The position numbers and the translations under genes were made by a program. A stretch of DNA of 64,000 nucleotides. It comes from Gelatoporia subvermispora B (taxonomy: Eukaryota; Basidiomycota; Agaricomycetes; Polyporales; Gelatoporiaceae). The stretch lies in contig KB445791.1 of assembly GCA_000320605.2 (NCBI GenBank), positions 3,274,576 to 3,338,575 of the forward strand. Direction: 5' to 3'. Positions 13,236 to 23,736 of this stretch are shown one piece after another. Each line of letters starts with the position of its first letter. The stretch's first letter is position 1. Under the pieces are notes generated by a model. The model had not been told where the DNA came from. It made no database searches and was given only the letters and a program-made list of their open reading frames with translations.

Positions 13236-14853
13236 GGTGGGCTTGGAGGAGACACGGGAGAGGGAGGGGACAGATCAGTGGGCTGGGCTTATGTAGGGTC
13301 GGAGTGAAATGTTCGCGGAGTACAGATATCGTAAAAGGTGGCAGTAGCTTCTTGGAGTCGGGTGAGAAGATCTGGGCATCGAGATGTGGCGTTAGGCTTC
13401 TGAGACGAGACAAGATCGTCAGCATCCCAGCCGGTGCGCACAAAAACCAATTCGGAGCCCAAACTCGCGAGCCGTGTTCGTACAGGCCGCCACCGCCTGC
13501 TCGTACCAGTCGTTGCCAGCCTTTGGGCCCTTTGGGTGTCGTCCGAAAATCCGGCTCATCCTCGGCCAGCTCGGGTCCCGCCCCCGCTACGATGCCCCGT
13601 ACGTCTGCGCAGACGCTCCAGCTAGTGCTGCGTACCCGCCGCGGGCACCCCCCTCTGCCCACACTTGTTGCTACACGGCACCGCGCATCTCGCACGCGGC
13701 CTCCTAGCGCAGCAGCGCTGCCCTCTCGCCGACCTCGCGTGCGCACTTGCCGAATATGGTCTACCCCGAGTGTGCCGTGTTCCGTGTGATGTCTGGATAT
13801 ATGCGAGCATGGAGTGCTGTTGGCCGCGGCGCAGCGGTATGACGCGCCGTGCCTACGACCAGGAACGCCCCGGTTGCAGTAGGTGCGTATGGCGACGAGG
13901 GTGTTCACTGGCCGGAAGATACCACGACGGTGGCGCGGATTCTTGAAGGGGCAAATTTGCGAGGCAGAGGATGAGAAGCATCGCGGAAAGTGAGATTGCC
14001 ATGTTCGCACCAAGCAATATACTCATATCGGGTCGAATGGTGCAGACGGTGTGGGCGCGTCAGGTGCGCGTCAGGGCGAAGGCAAGGAGCGAGAAGTCGC
14101 CGACTGGAGCGTGCGAACTTGGGCATTGTGGCCAAGAACCAGCGGATGCTGACACGGAGAGGAAATAAGCTTGCTGTTCACGTCGAACCCACACTGTCGG
14201 GCGTCCCCACCATGTCGGGAAAGAGCCAGGCAGGCGGCTCGGGAGGACGCTTTGTGCAGAGAATGTACACGACGAAGGGTTGTGTGGCTCTGGGCGTGGA
14301 CTGGGGGCCCTTGGAGGAGCTTGGAGGTGCCTCCGGTGTCTTGGAGTCAGATAGGCGTACGCTTCCGCGGAGGGCCTGGAGGGCGGCGGAGGGATGCCGA
14401 CGCAGGGCAGCTGGATGAGGAAACCGGCGGGGCAAACGACGGAGTGGTGTAGAGCGTAAATGTGGAGACCAAAGCGGGAGGTGCATCTGCGAAATGATCC
14501 TCGCATCAGCGGTGCGCGCGAAAAGAGTCGGAAATCGGCTGGATCGGGTATGTTGCATGTGCACGGTGTGCGCGCGGGAAGGGCGACAGATCGGACAGGT
14601 CCAGACGCGCCCACGCCCGTTTTGTGCAAAGCATTTCTGTTCGCGTCGAGCGGGACGCGCAGTGGCCGTCCTCCTATAGCGCGACGCCGCACCAGATCGC
14701 CGCACTGTGTCTCTCCGGCCGGCTCCCTCCAGCTCCATGTTCGTAATGTCCCACTGTCCCCGCCGGCCCCATCGACGCGGCCGTCAAAGCCCTGCCTGTC
14801 TATAAGTATCAGTCCTCCTCCTCCAGTCTACTTGTGCGTCTAGCCTCATCGCC
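13236..14853. promoter_or_regulatory. Long shared promoter region between paralogues A and B
   Basis: This 1.6 kb interval separates two divergent start codons. It contains overlapping frames of 186-276 codons on the minus strand, which look like chance openings in GC-rich DNA: they have no conserved motif, and one lies directly upstream of each gene. A TATA-like element sits 50 bases before the copy B start. The interval is much longer than the other divergent promoters in this window (0.2-0.5 kb), which would fit complex regulation. Confidence 0.4.
14801..14808 (+). promoter_or_regulatory. TATA-like box of paralogue B
   Basis: The sequence TATAAGTA lies about 53 bases upstream of the ATG at 14854 and is followed by a pyrimidine-rich stretch (CCTCCTCCTCCAG). 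That is the normal arrangement for a fungal core promoter. Confidence 0.45.
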
Positions 14854-15926
14854 ATGGTCCACTCTGACCTTCCCCCAGCACCCACAGCCCACGCGTCCGT
14901 CAACTTGTCCTTCTCCAAGGTCTTACAGTACCCGACCGGTACCGACCTTTCCTCTGCCGTACCTTCATACGTGCCGTTTGTGGAAGATACCCGCCCGGGC
15001 CTGCAGCTCTACACCCAGACCAGTCTCAGCGTGCCGCCCCCGCTGTATTCCCCCTCCTCCCCCGATACCGAGTTCCTCTCTCAAGAGTCGCAAGACTCCA
15101 CTCCTTCCCCCACCGATGTCTCCGGCCTCCCGGTGCCAACCTACTCCACAGCAGTCGCAGAAGCATCTGCAACCGCTGCCGGAGAGGGTTCGTCCCCGAG
15201 GACGCTTCTGCCCGATCCGGGCTACTGCTTCCCCGAGCCCACGACGCCCACCAGCCCGCGCTCCCGCTCACGCTCGCGCACCGCGTCGAGCTCGAGCGCG
15301 CACACGATCGACGCGCGCTTCGCCTTGACCCATCCGTACGCGCGCCTCTACACCAAGCGCGACGGCACGAAGCGCCGCAAGATGTGGAATCACGCCCTCG
15401 AAAAGGCGCTCTTCTCGCCGCAAGAAATGTAGGTCACGCACCTCCATCCTCTGGAAACCGGGTTTGACAAATCGAATAGATCGACTATGGGCGCACCGCA
15501 CCGTCGGACAATCTACACGGCGAGCCTGGAAGCGCATGTCGATCGTTTACACCAGCAGCTGCTCGACTATGCGCTGTTCCCCGTCCCGTTCGAGAAACTC
15601 GACCCGTTCCGTGGCTTGAACTCCAAGACAGCCAAAGTGAGTGCACCGTGTCGTCTAAGTTTTATCAATCAAATTAACGGCGCGAATCATTGCAGAGCAT
15701 GGTGGCGGGCTTATGGCGGGACTCCGCGGAAATGAAGATGAAGCTGCTCGAGCTGGAGCGATCCGTGTGTGATGCATTTTCTGCATTGCGCCCCCTCGAC
15801 TGACACGCCCATTTGCAGAGCCGCACGCTCCGGAAAATGCTCGTCGCGCCCTCTGGCTCGCAAACGCCGGCCGCAGATGCTTCGCAGGGCGGCATGCGCA
15901 GGCATTCCCTCGGGGCTGCGACCTGA
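14854..15926 (+). CDS. Unrecognised regulator-like protein, copy B of a divergent paralogous pair
   Basis: Four exons: 14854-15430, then exons beginning near 15480, 15696 and 15819, with stop at 15924-15926. The N-terminal 130 residues are Ser/Thr/Pro-rich, followed by a Ser/Arg run. The core then matches copy A in the same order: a basic segment TKRRKMWNHALEKALF, then RRTIYTASLEAHVDRLHQQL, LDPFRGLNSKTAK, a coiled segment (WRDSAEMKMKLLELERS), and GGMRRHSLGAAT at the end. In copy A the counterparts are QRKAYFRAVAESVGF, KRSYLECLEQYVQWLHEQI, VSTYRGLNSRSIR and MRRHSIAS. Identity is modest, so the duplication is old. Function is unknown; a transcriptional or scaffold role is plausible because only helices and disorder are present. 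Confidence 0.82.
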
Positions 15927-17001
15927 ATCGGACAGCCCAGGGAGACCGTCTGTTTCCGGCCCACTTGCGCGATGTCGACAGAAAAGCACCGTGACCAGTC
16001 AGGCATGCTCCGGCGCGAACCATACTATTTGCATGCCTCGATAATGATGTTCGCTATTTTCAGCAGTAAGAACAGTGCCCCCATGGACTGGCAAATGTGT
16101 ATAATAGCAGTGCAATAGTTGTACGATATTTAACTCACTTATCATGTATTTGTGGATACGCCTCTAGACACCATGCAGTATGCCTATCTGACATGCGCGA
16201 GACCGGGGTCTTGAGCAGCACGTGCGATACGTCCTGCCTAGGCCAAGATGACGACGGAGTTGTGTGTCTTCTCACGTACGAGCAGGGACGTGCGGCAGAC
16301 CCGCGCGGTTGGTTGCCGTCAGCGTGGGTGGAGTCGTGCCGAAGCAGTGTCGTGGACATGACGACATTCAATATCGCGCGGGCCCAAGCGACACAGCCCA
16401 GATGGATCAGGGAAAATCAGAGTTCGGGTGTTGCGAATGGGCCGCTGAGACATGATTTCCGCCGGAGCATCGCGATGGAGAGGTCTGTGCGGGTCTGTGC
16501 ATTAGAGTTATGGGGGATTTCTGCTATGTTCGTCCGGAATAAGCGTGAGACGGAATGGAAGGGTGTGCGGAAGAAGAGGCTGGCAAGCGGCGAGGACGGG
16601 TCGGCGAGACGGAGGGACGAGTCGAGGCGGACGGAGGAAAGGGCAGCCAATGGGAGGGGACGGAGAGACATGTGACGCCCAGGGGTGGTCGGGGTCCAGA
16701 TTGAGAAAGTTGCGGACGCATCAACCGACGACCTCTCACATTACCAAGGCCCTCCGCACCGCGCATCTCGTCCACATCTTCCTCCGCACACCCGCCCTCG
16801 CGCATATCGATATCCCACACCACCCCCACCGCGACCGATTCGTTGCCTGGCCAAGAATCTGCCCGCCGCGCTCGCACTTTTGCTTTTGTGGCATTGACTG
16901 TCACCCGCCTCTTTGTCCGCGCGCCCTGTATCCTGCCGACCCGCGTGCTGCACATTTGCATACGACTATTGATACAATCTTAAAGCAACAAATTATACAA
17001 C
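15927..17001. other. 1.1 kb intergenic, eIF4E promoter side
   Basis: A plus frame of 192 codons (16097-16675) and overlapping minus frames are present, but no motif or splice continuation supports them. The last 60 bases before the eIF4E start are AT-rich and probably hold its core promoter and leader. Confidence 0.45.
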
Positions 17002-18128
17002 ATGACCTCTGTGGCGTCCACCCTCCCCGGCCCTGCTCTCCAGGCGTCCCAGGCCGCGCTCACCGCCGCGATGGACCAGAACAAGTCCGCCGAGGAGAAC
17101 AGCAAGGCGAACGGCGACGAGTCCCCCGAGCCCGGCGAGATCCAGGAGGTCGACATGGAGGCGCAGGAGCAGAAGATCCGCACCGTGTTCGAGGACCCGA
17201 AGAGCTTCAATGTCAAGGTGCGTTCCTGGTCCGCGCGTCCGTAGTCGCGCAGTGCTGACGACAGTGCAGCACCCGCTGTACTCGGCGTGGACGCTCTGGT
17301 TCGACTCGCCCGCGACCAAGGGCCGCAACCTCCCCCAGACCCCCATGTCGTCATTCCCGCAAACACCGGTGCCACAGACACCCGGCGGCGTCGCCGCGCT
17401 GGGCTGGATGGAGGATATCAAGTCTGTGATCACATTTGATAGCGTAGAAGAGTTCTGGGGGTACGTCCTGCTCGTCTGACAAGCTGTGCGAAGAGTGTGC
17501 TGACCAGGGGGGCAGAGTGTACAACAACATCGTTCCACCATCAAAACTGCCCAACAAGGCAAATTACTACCTGTTCAAGGTACGTTGACAAAAGGCTGTG
17601 TGTGGCACCGCTGTGTGGCTAACGAGCGATGCAGCAAGGGATTATCCCCGCTTGGGAAGACGAGGCGAACAAAAACGGAGGCAAGTGGAGTATACAGCTG
17701 CCAAAAGGAAAGAACGAGCGTTTCATAGACACAATGTGGCTGAACACGGTGCGCATCCGCATGCGACTTTTTGACGATTCGTGTGCTGACCGGTGCAACA
17801 GATGCTTGCTGCGATCGGCGAGACGCTGGACCCGCTGCCAGAGGACGGCGAGGAGCAGCCCGCGTCGCTGATCACGGGTGTGATCGTGTCGGCGCGGCCG
17901 CAGTTCTTCCGTGTGTCGATCTGGACACGGTCGGCACCGTCTGGGGCGGGCGGCGAGGACGACGCGCTGCGCGAGCGCATCGAGGGGGTCGGGCGTGTGT
18001 TCAAGACGTATGTGCTCGGGTACCCCGAGGCGCAGAAGCTCGCGGGCCCGCTCGCGACGGAAGTGGAGTTCTTGTCGCACAAGGACTCGGAGAAGAAGGG
18101 CAAGCAGGCGAAGAAGATCATCGTCTGA
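17002..18128 (+). CDS. TIF45: Translation initiation factor eIF4E (mRNA cap-binding)
   Basis: The family binds the m7GTP cap and recruits eIF4G. Five exons: 17002-17216, then from 17270, and from about 17518, 17635 and 17803. The core reads HPLYSAWTLWFDSP, then WMEDIKSVITFDSVEEFW, VYNNIVPPSKLPNKANYYLFK, QGIIPAWEDEANKNGGKWSI and IDTMWLNTMLAAIGE. The cap-stacking tryptophans lie in the SAWTLW / GWMED / NGGKW region and the eIF4G-contact tryptophan in VEEFWG. The N-terminus is an acidic disordered arm. Between the first two core blocks an insertion carries three Pro-Gln-Thr-Pro motifs. The end KKGKQAKKIIV is basic. Confidence 0.95.
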
Positions 18129-18523
18129 GCGGGCGTCGCTGCGCACGCGCCGCCGTCCGGGGCGCGACTGCGAGATGGATGGCGAGCGGACGTCCGGGTC
18201 GACGCATCGTGCTCTGTGCTGTGCTCTATCGTTGTATTCTGGCTGTCATTTATAACATGTCTATTTTGCCTTGACGGTAGTAATCACGCGTTTTCCGGCT
18301 CATCGTTTGCGTTGGTGTATTTCCCGAGCGTAGTACTGTGGGCACGACTGAGGGTATATTGTTGCGCGCTGCGGACTCGGGGTTTAGTTGGAGACTATCA
18401 CAGAGGGAGCGGGGTGCTGTGGTAACGCCGGTATAACCCTAACCTTGGGTTGCACGATGGGCGCTCAGGTCGAGTCGGTCGACGTTGCGAACTGCTCGAT
18501 ACTTGTACTCTATCCGCGTTGCC
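18129..18523. promoter_or_regulatory. eIF4E-NDUFB11 spacer with telobox-like motif
   Basis: This 395-base spacer holds the eIF4E 3' flank and the promoter of the complex I gene. AACCCTAACC at 18435-18444, about 80-90 bases before the next start codon, matches the telobox consensus used by Myb-type factors in promoters of growth genes. The match is seen; the role is inferred. Confidence 0.4.
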
Positions 18524-18988
18524 GATGCTTTCCACCTCTCTACTTCGTGCTCTGCCCTCAAGAGCAGGGCGGGCCGCACCTTCTCTGAGGCGCAGTGCCT
18601 CCTCGCATGGGCACGGCTCGCGATACAACGAACCCTCAGGTTGGCTCTTCGGCGAGAAGGTGTGTACACGACTTGTGCCATTCACCTGTGCAAGCCTGAC
18701 CAGAGTTTGCCACTCGACCTGATGCGTCCGAACTGTTCAATATAGCCTCTGCCTGCCGGACAGAAGCGAAAGAGGGAAGAGTGGGAGTGGATATGGTACA
18801 TTGGGATGATCGGGACTATGGGAGTGGCCGGCGTGCTGCTGTACTACAAGCCTGACACCAGGTGAGTCCACCATTGTCATAGCAAGCCGATTATTTTTAC
18901 GGAGGGTTTCTTCAGCATCAATGGTTGGGCTCTGAAAGAGGCGAAGGCGCGCATGGAGGCCCGAGGAGAGAAGACCGACTATCCTTGA
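18524..18988 (+). CDS. NDUFB11: Complex I accessory subunit NDUFB11/ESSS
   Basis: Single-pass inner-membrane accessory subunit of NADH:ubiquinone oxidoreductase. Three exons: 18524-18659, 18746-18861 and the last exon from about 18916. The N-terminus MLSTSLLRALPSRAGRAAPSL is Arg/Ser/Leu-rich, as in a mitochondrial presequence. YNEPSGWLFGEK follows, then KRKREEWEWIWYIGMIGTMG leading into one membrane segment (YIGMIGTMGVAGVLLYY), then a short basic/acidic tail ending GEKTDYP. The (Y)NEPSGxLFGE block and the Trp-rich run before the membrane segment are typical of ESSS. Total length is about 105 residues, as expected. The start was chosen because it gives the targeting peptide. Confidence 0.85.
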
Positions 18989-19227
18989 TGCTCCATCTAT
19001 CGTCCTCGTATACCTTGTCTGTTCGCTCTGTCGGACCGCACAATCTACAGAGAACCATACGGTGTACATCCGCGATTGTATACTACGACAACGCGCACTC
19101 ATAGAGCTGTCTATATGCGTGGCTACATACATAGGGCCAGCGGCAGTTGAAGCCGAGATAGTGAGGGCACGCGGCGGCGCCATGTACAATGTCCTCGACG
19201 CGCTCCTCTCTTCGCCTCTAGCGAGGT

Positions 19228-20002
19228 CTAATCGTCAGATTCCTCCGTGCAGAACTTCTCATACGCCTCTTCGTTCATAAGGGCCTTCACCTGAACACAC
19301 TGTCAGCAACTGGCAAATCGCGTGACTTCGAATACTCACATCTGCGGGGTTGTCAACCTTGATTTTGCACACCCAGCCTGCAGGAAGAGTGCATCAGATA
19401 GGACGCCATAGCTTATAGTCATGTTTACTAACCGTCCTTCTCTGACGACTGATTGATGAGTCCCGGGCGGTCAGAGAGCGCCTCATTGACCTCCTCAATG
19501 GTTCCAGAAACGGGAGAGTACTGGTATAGCCCGTTAGCGCATTGGCGAGCACGTGAGAGTCGTGCACTCAACAATTTCTGACGTCGCCTTCACACTCTCC
19601 AGAGCTCCAATAGACTCTGTGGTATGGGCAACGAGTCAGGGACGCCCCAAATGGGAGAGACAGTCGCCACGTACCGCCCTGCTCAACCTTCGTGCCGGGC
19701 GAAGACAGCTCGACATAGACGACGTCGCCGAGCTTCTCCTGTGCATGGTTCGAAATGCACACGGTGCCGACGTTGGTGCTGTCATCGAAGATGAGAGCCT
19801 CGTGCTCCTTGCTGTAGCCCTTTGCTACATCGTCCCACACGACTCAGATATGATACACTGCGCCTCGTAAAAGAGGATGCTCACTGATCAGCGTGCGCAC
19901 GAAAGGGGTCGCCCGGGGAAGTAGGCGGGCGCCCGCCTGCCTCTGCGCGGCACGGACGGCGAAGGCACCAGAGCGAGAAGCAGTGCGCAGGGCAGAGAAC
20001 AT
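19228..20002 (-). CDS. GCV3: Glycine cleavage system H protein (lipoyl carrier), mitochondrial
   Basis: The lipoylated H protein shuttles the aminomethyl group among the P, T and L proteins during glycine breakdown. The start at 20002 gives a basic mitochondrial presequence ([20 protein letters not shown]). The fold follows: [12 protein letters not shown], then [39 protein letters not shown], then [16 protein letters not shown] and a C-terminal helix ending [11 protein letters not shown]. The lipoate-accepting Lys is in ESVKA, codon 19588-19590 on the minus strand. Short introns lie near 19304-19340, 19375-19430, 19520-19570, 19620-19680 and 19828-19880. A frame runs antisense to part of it and is a shadow. 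Confidence 0.93.
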
Positions 20003-20419
20003 TTGAGCTGGGTGGAGGTGGATGGGACGCAGAGGAGACGACCTGAGAAATAGTTTTTCGGGAGGTGCAGGACGGCGTCCCCGTGCTCGGTGGAACGTAA
20101 CCTCTTATGGTTGTCGCGCTATCGCTTGAGTCGTACGTTGCCCAGACGCAATTATTATCGAGCATCCCAGCGCAAGCATAGCTGACTTCAAACGCGATCA
20201 TGATATGTGAGATAGGAGCAAACTGAGTGGGCTGAGTAGAGGTAGAGTGGTACTGCAAATAAACATGATCGCGAGGTGCTACTGAGATGCATGGGAGTCT
20301 AGCAAGCAGATAGTCTGCCGAGTAATCAGAGGTGTCTACTTTTAGTGCGAGAGGTGGAGTGGATATATAGCATGATGAGTTAACAAGACGACGACGCATG
20401 TCCTCCACAGCTACTTGCT
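20003..20419. other. 0.4 kb between GCV3 and TUF1
   Basis: GCV3 starts at the left end and TUF1 stops at the right end, so this contains the GCV3 promoter and the TUF1 3' flank. A minus frame here only extends the GCV3 first exon upstream. Nothing else was seen. Confidence 0.5.
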
Positions 20420-22421
20420 CTACGCGTATTCCAGGATCTTGGTAACGATACCGGTACCAACTAAGATCACTTCAGCACTAGCCAGAACGTCTGACCGAAA
20501 TGGACACTTACTGGTCTTGCCACCCTCACGAATAGTGAAGCGGGTACCAGGCTCTGCAGCGACATCGTGGAACAGCTTGCAGACCATTTCAACGTTGTCA
20601 CCGGGCATCACCTGAGACAACCCGTTAGTTAGAAAGTCTGAGCATAGTGAGCCAAAATATGGTACAGACCATTTTGTCCTCCGCGTCAGCGGTACCCTCC
20701 GGCCACTGGAGCGAAGTAGAGATATCCGCTGTCCGAATAAAGATCTGGGGCTGGTAGCTGGCCATGAAAGGGGTGTAACGTCCACCCTCATCCTTCGTCA
20801 GCACCTAGGAGAATACGTTCATGAATACACTGATCGACTGGGTACCGCTAACCACAGAAGACATACGTAGATCTGCGCCTGGAAGGTCTTGACAGCCTTG
20901 ATGCTGCCCGTTGCAACGAGGACCTGGCCACGCTGGACATCCTCACGCTTGATACCACGGAGAAGGGCGCCCATGTTGTCACCAGCCTCGCCACGGTCGA
21001 GCTCCTTGTGGAAGGACTCTGTGCAATTGATTAGCTCGTCACAAGTCATTTCAACCCGTGCGTATTGACATACCAATGCCAGTGAGCGTAGTCTTGATCT
21101 TCGTACCCAGACCGATGATCTCAACTTCGTCACCCTTGTTGATGGTGCCGCGCTCCGCCTACAATGTACGGTGAGGACAGGCAACGAGGGAGATGAGGCA
21201 TGTAACTGACGCGACCAGTCACAACGGTTCCACGACCAGCGATGGAGAAGACATCTTTGCAAAGCTGTCAGTTACCACATGCAATGACATAGCCTCTACT
21301 ATAGTTTACCTTCGATCGGGAGGAGGAAGGGCTTGTCAAGGTCACCTTTATCTCTTGTCAGTAGATGTCTCACACATGGTCATGGTATTACACGTACGAG
21401 GGGGGACATCAAGCCACTCGTCGCACGCTTGAACAAGCTCAAGCACCTTCTTCTTGCCAATCTCCTCGTCGCGGCCCTCGAGCGCGGCAAGAGCAGAACC
21501 CATGATGATCGGGGTGTTCTCGCCATCAAAGTTGTAGGTCGACAGGAGGTCACGCATCTCCATGTCGACAAGCTCGAGCATCTCCGTGTCCGAGATCATG
21601 TCGACCTTGTTGATGAAGACAACCAGCTTCTTCACGCCGACCTGACGGGCGAGGAGTAAGTGCTCCCTAGTCTGGGGCATCTGACCGTCGGTGGCAGATA
21701 CGACGACAATGGCACCGTCCATCTGCGCAGCACCAGTGATCATGTTCTTGATGTCTGGAAAAGGTCAAGGAATGCTAGAGCGGAACGATAGGAGATCACT
21801 TACAATCAGCGTGTCCGGGGCAGTCAATGTGACCGTAGTGCCGGTTGGAACTCTCGTACTCAATGTGCGTAGAGTTGATGGTGATACCACGGGCCTTCTC
21901 TTCCGGTGCCTTGTCAATCTCCGCGTAGTCCGTGAACTTGGCACCACCCTCCTCAGCGAGCACCTTGGTGATAGCGGCGGTCAGGGTGGTCTTGCCGTGA
22001 TCGACGTGACCTGTAGCGCGCTATTTCGTCCAGATGACGGTCTTTTTTAGTACCACAAGACAGACGTACCGATAGTACCAATGTTCAAGTGAGGCTTAGC
22101 CCGCGAGTACTTCGACCCAGCGGCATCAGCGTATCCCCTCCGTGCAGCTGGTAAGTCCAAGTCAGCAGCAGAGTCATATTCAGACGAAGGAAGTTGATAT
22201 ACCAAGGCTGCGAGTCGCCTGGAAAAGAGTGGGGTGCACAGGACGGGAGGTTTGCCTGAGCGAAGTCCGCGCACAAGTGTGGAGGAGTGACTGGGTTGCT
22301 GCAATTAAATTTTGAGAATGAGAAACCAGCCACGGGAGATTGTGCGCAGTAAGGACGCACCTCGTGCGCTGCAAGCCCGACGAGCGAGAGTGCGAGTTGC
22401 CGCCAACTGTGCCGCAAGCAT
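20420..22421 (-). CDS. TUF1: Mitochondrial translation elongation factor EF-Tu
   Basis: GTPase that delivers aminoacyl-tRNA to the mitochondrial ribosome. Start [20 protein letters not shown] at 22421 is a classic presequence. After a spliced leader comes [21 protein letters not shown]. GTPase motifs: G1 HVDHGKT (about 21988-22010), switch I with ARGITIN, G3 DCPGH, G4 NKVD and G5 SAL. Domain 2 ([14 protein letters not shown]) and domain 3 ([22 protein letters not shown], ending MPGDNVEM and [12 protein letters not shown]) are complete. About eight short introns interrupt it. It shares a 182-base divergent promoter with PEX14. The pieces splice into a full-length EF-Tu without a missing block. 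Confidence 0.96.
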
Positions 22422-22603
22422 GGTGGAACTATGGACTTCGCAAAGGAGGACAAGGAGGTGAGAGCTCGTAACTCAAAATATTTGACCGGCGGCGACCGGT
22501 GGCGCGCGCCGATCGCGCCGCGCCGCGCCTGCGAGTCTGTCCGCATTCCCCAAGGCTCCTGCCGCGTCCACCTCACCATCTCAGTCTTTCGGGAGAGTAT
22601 CCA
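22422..22603. promoter_or_regulatory. Compact divergent promoter TUF1 / PEX14
   Basis: Only 182 bases separate the two start codons, so both promoters must overlap. The stretch is GC-rich in the middle (GGCGGCGACCGGTGGCG and nearby), with no clear TATA box. Confidence 0.5.
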
Positions 22604-23736
22604 ATGGCTTCTCCTGAGCGGTATGAGATCCTGCGCAATGCTGTCGAATTTCTCGTAGACCCCAAGGTGTGTGCAGAGATACCGCACTATGGCCCCATGC
22701 GCGCTGACCTGCTGGTGACTAGACCCAGTCCTCGCCGCTCGCACAGCGGGTACAATTCCTAGAGGCGAAGGGACTATCTGGTGCAGAAATCGAGGAAGCG
22801 ATGAGGCAGGCTTCTGCGAAGCAGGCTCTCGCGCGACCTCCATCACAATCGTACGGGCCCCCCTACGCCCCCGTATATGGACCCGCACCCTATGCCGTGC
22901 AACCACCACGACTAGAGTGGGATTGGAGAGACTACTTTGTATGCAAACATTCCAAGCTGAATCACACAGGCTGATGTCTGTATAGATCACGGGTGTAGTA
23001 TCCGGTGCGGTTGCGTATGGCGCGGCTTCATTATTCAGGGTGCGCAACGCGATTCCAGACGTTCTGATGACAAGTATTGAAATCGCGCCCCCCCCCCCCT
23101 GCTAGAAATATGTCCTGCCACACCTAAGACCCCCTTCATCAACGGCTTATGAGGCAGACAGGGATGCTCTGACAGCACAATTTGACGCTGCGGAAGCTCT
23201 ACTCAAAGAGATTCAGGCCGAAACTGCCGCTGTTCGCACAGCCGTGGAAGAGCAGAATGAGAAAGTGGTTAAAGTGACACGCGACGTTGAGGAGGTTGTG
23301 AAGGAGATGAAAGAGGGCGAGGCCCAGACGCGGGATGAGATGCGCGAAATCCGTGACGAAGTGAATAATGTACGCGATATGCTACCAAAGGTATGTGCAA
23401 GCCCGATATCCCCCAGAAACGTCGAGCTGATCACTGCCGTAGATGATTGAGAAGAACAAGGAAAGTCAAGCCCAATCGCTAGCGGAGCTACAGCAAGAGC
23501 TCAAGTCGCTGAAAGCGCTGTTACTCAGCCGCGGATCGGGCTCAGGCAGCGGGTTCTCTACACCTGTGATCCCACCAAAACCTGCAATACCGGCCTGGCA
23601 GCTTGCAGGAGCTACTTCCTACGGTTCTAGCAATGTTCCGAGTCTTCCTGAACCTGCCATTACAACTCCTCCCGTACCAGTTGTTAATGGCAAGGGGAAA
23701 GAGGTTGACATGTCACCAGATATCTCCTCTCCATGA
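22604..23736 (+). CDS. PEX14: Peroxisomal docking protein PEX14
   Basis: Membrane docking factor for the PEX5 import receptor. Start MASPERYEILRNAVEFLVDPK is at 22604. After an intron (about 22669-22723) comes SSPLAQRVQFLEAKGLSGAE and a helix IEEAMRQASAKQAL; together these form the conserved N-terminal three-helix PEX5/PEX19-binding domain. LEWDWRDYF and a hydrophobic segment (ITGVVSGAVAYGAASLF) give the membrane anchor. A long coiled coil follows (TAVEEQNEKVVKVTRDVEEV onward), then a Pro-rich tail ending MSPDISSP. The third intron ends in a run of 12 C just before its acceptor. The order of domains is exactly that of fungal PEX14. Confidence 0.9.
23088..23099 (+). repeat. Poly(C)12 run in PEX14 intron
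   Basis: Twelve consecutive C residues form the pyrimidine tract directly upstream of the CTGCTAG acceptor of the PEX14 intron at about 23.04-23.11 kb. Homopolymers of this length are length-unstable and also error-prone in sequencing. Confidence 0.8.

Noticed and set aside
13183..14013. Minus frame of 276 codons upstream of copy A
   Set aside because: It overlaps the real first exon of copy A in another frame, contains no domain, and reads like GC-rich chance sequence.
14060..14738. Two overlapping minus frames of 186 and 210 codons
   Set aside because: Different frames of the same strand are open together, which indicates low stop-codon density rather than coding; no motif was found.
11990..15926. 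Divergent related genes as a homeodomain mating-type (A/HD) locus
   Set aside because: Neither protein has the W-F-x-N-x-R homeodomain helix, and the neighbours are eIF4E and SPF30 rather than mitochondrial intermediate peptidase and beta-flanking gene.
16097..16675. 192-codon plus frame between copy B and eIF4E
   Set aside because: No motif, no compositional order, no splice continuation; the same stretch is open in antisense.
18435..18444. Telomere or interstitial telomeric repeat
   Set aside because: There is only one and a half units of CCCTAA, far from an array; a promoter telobox is a better reading.
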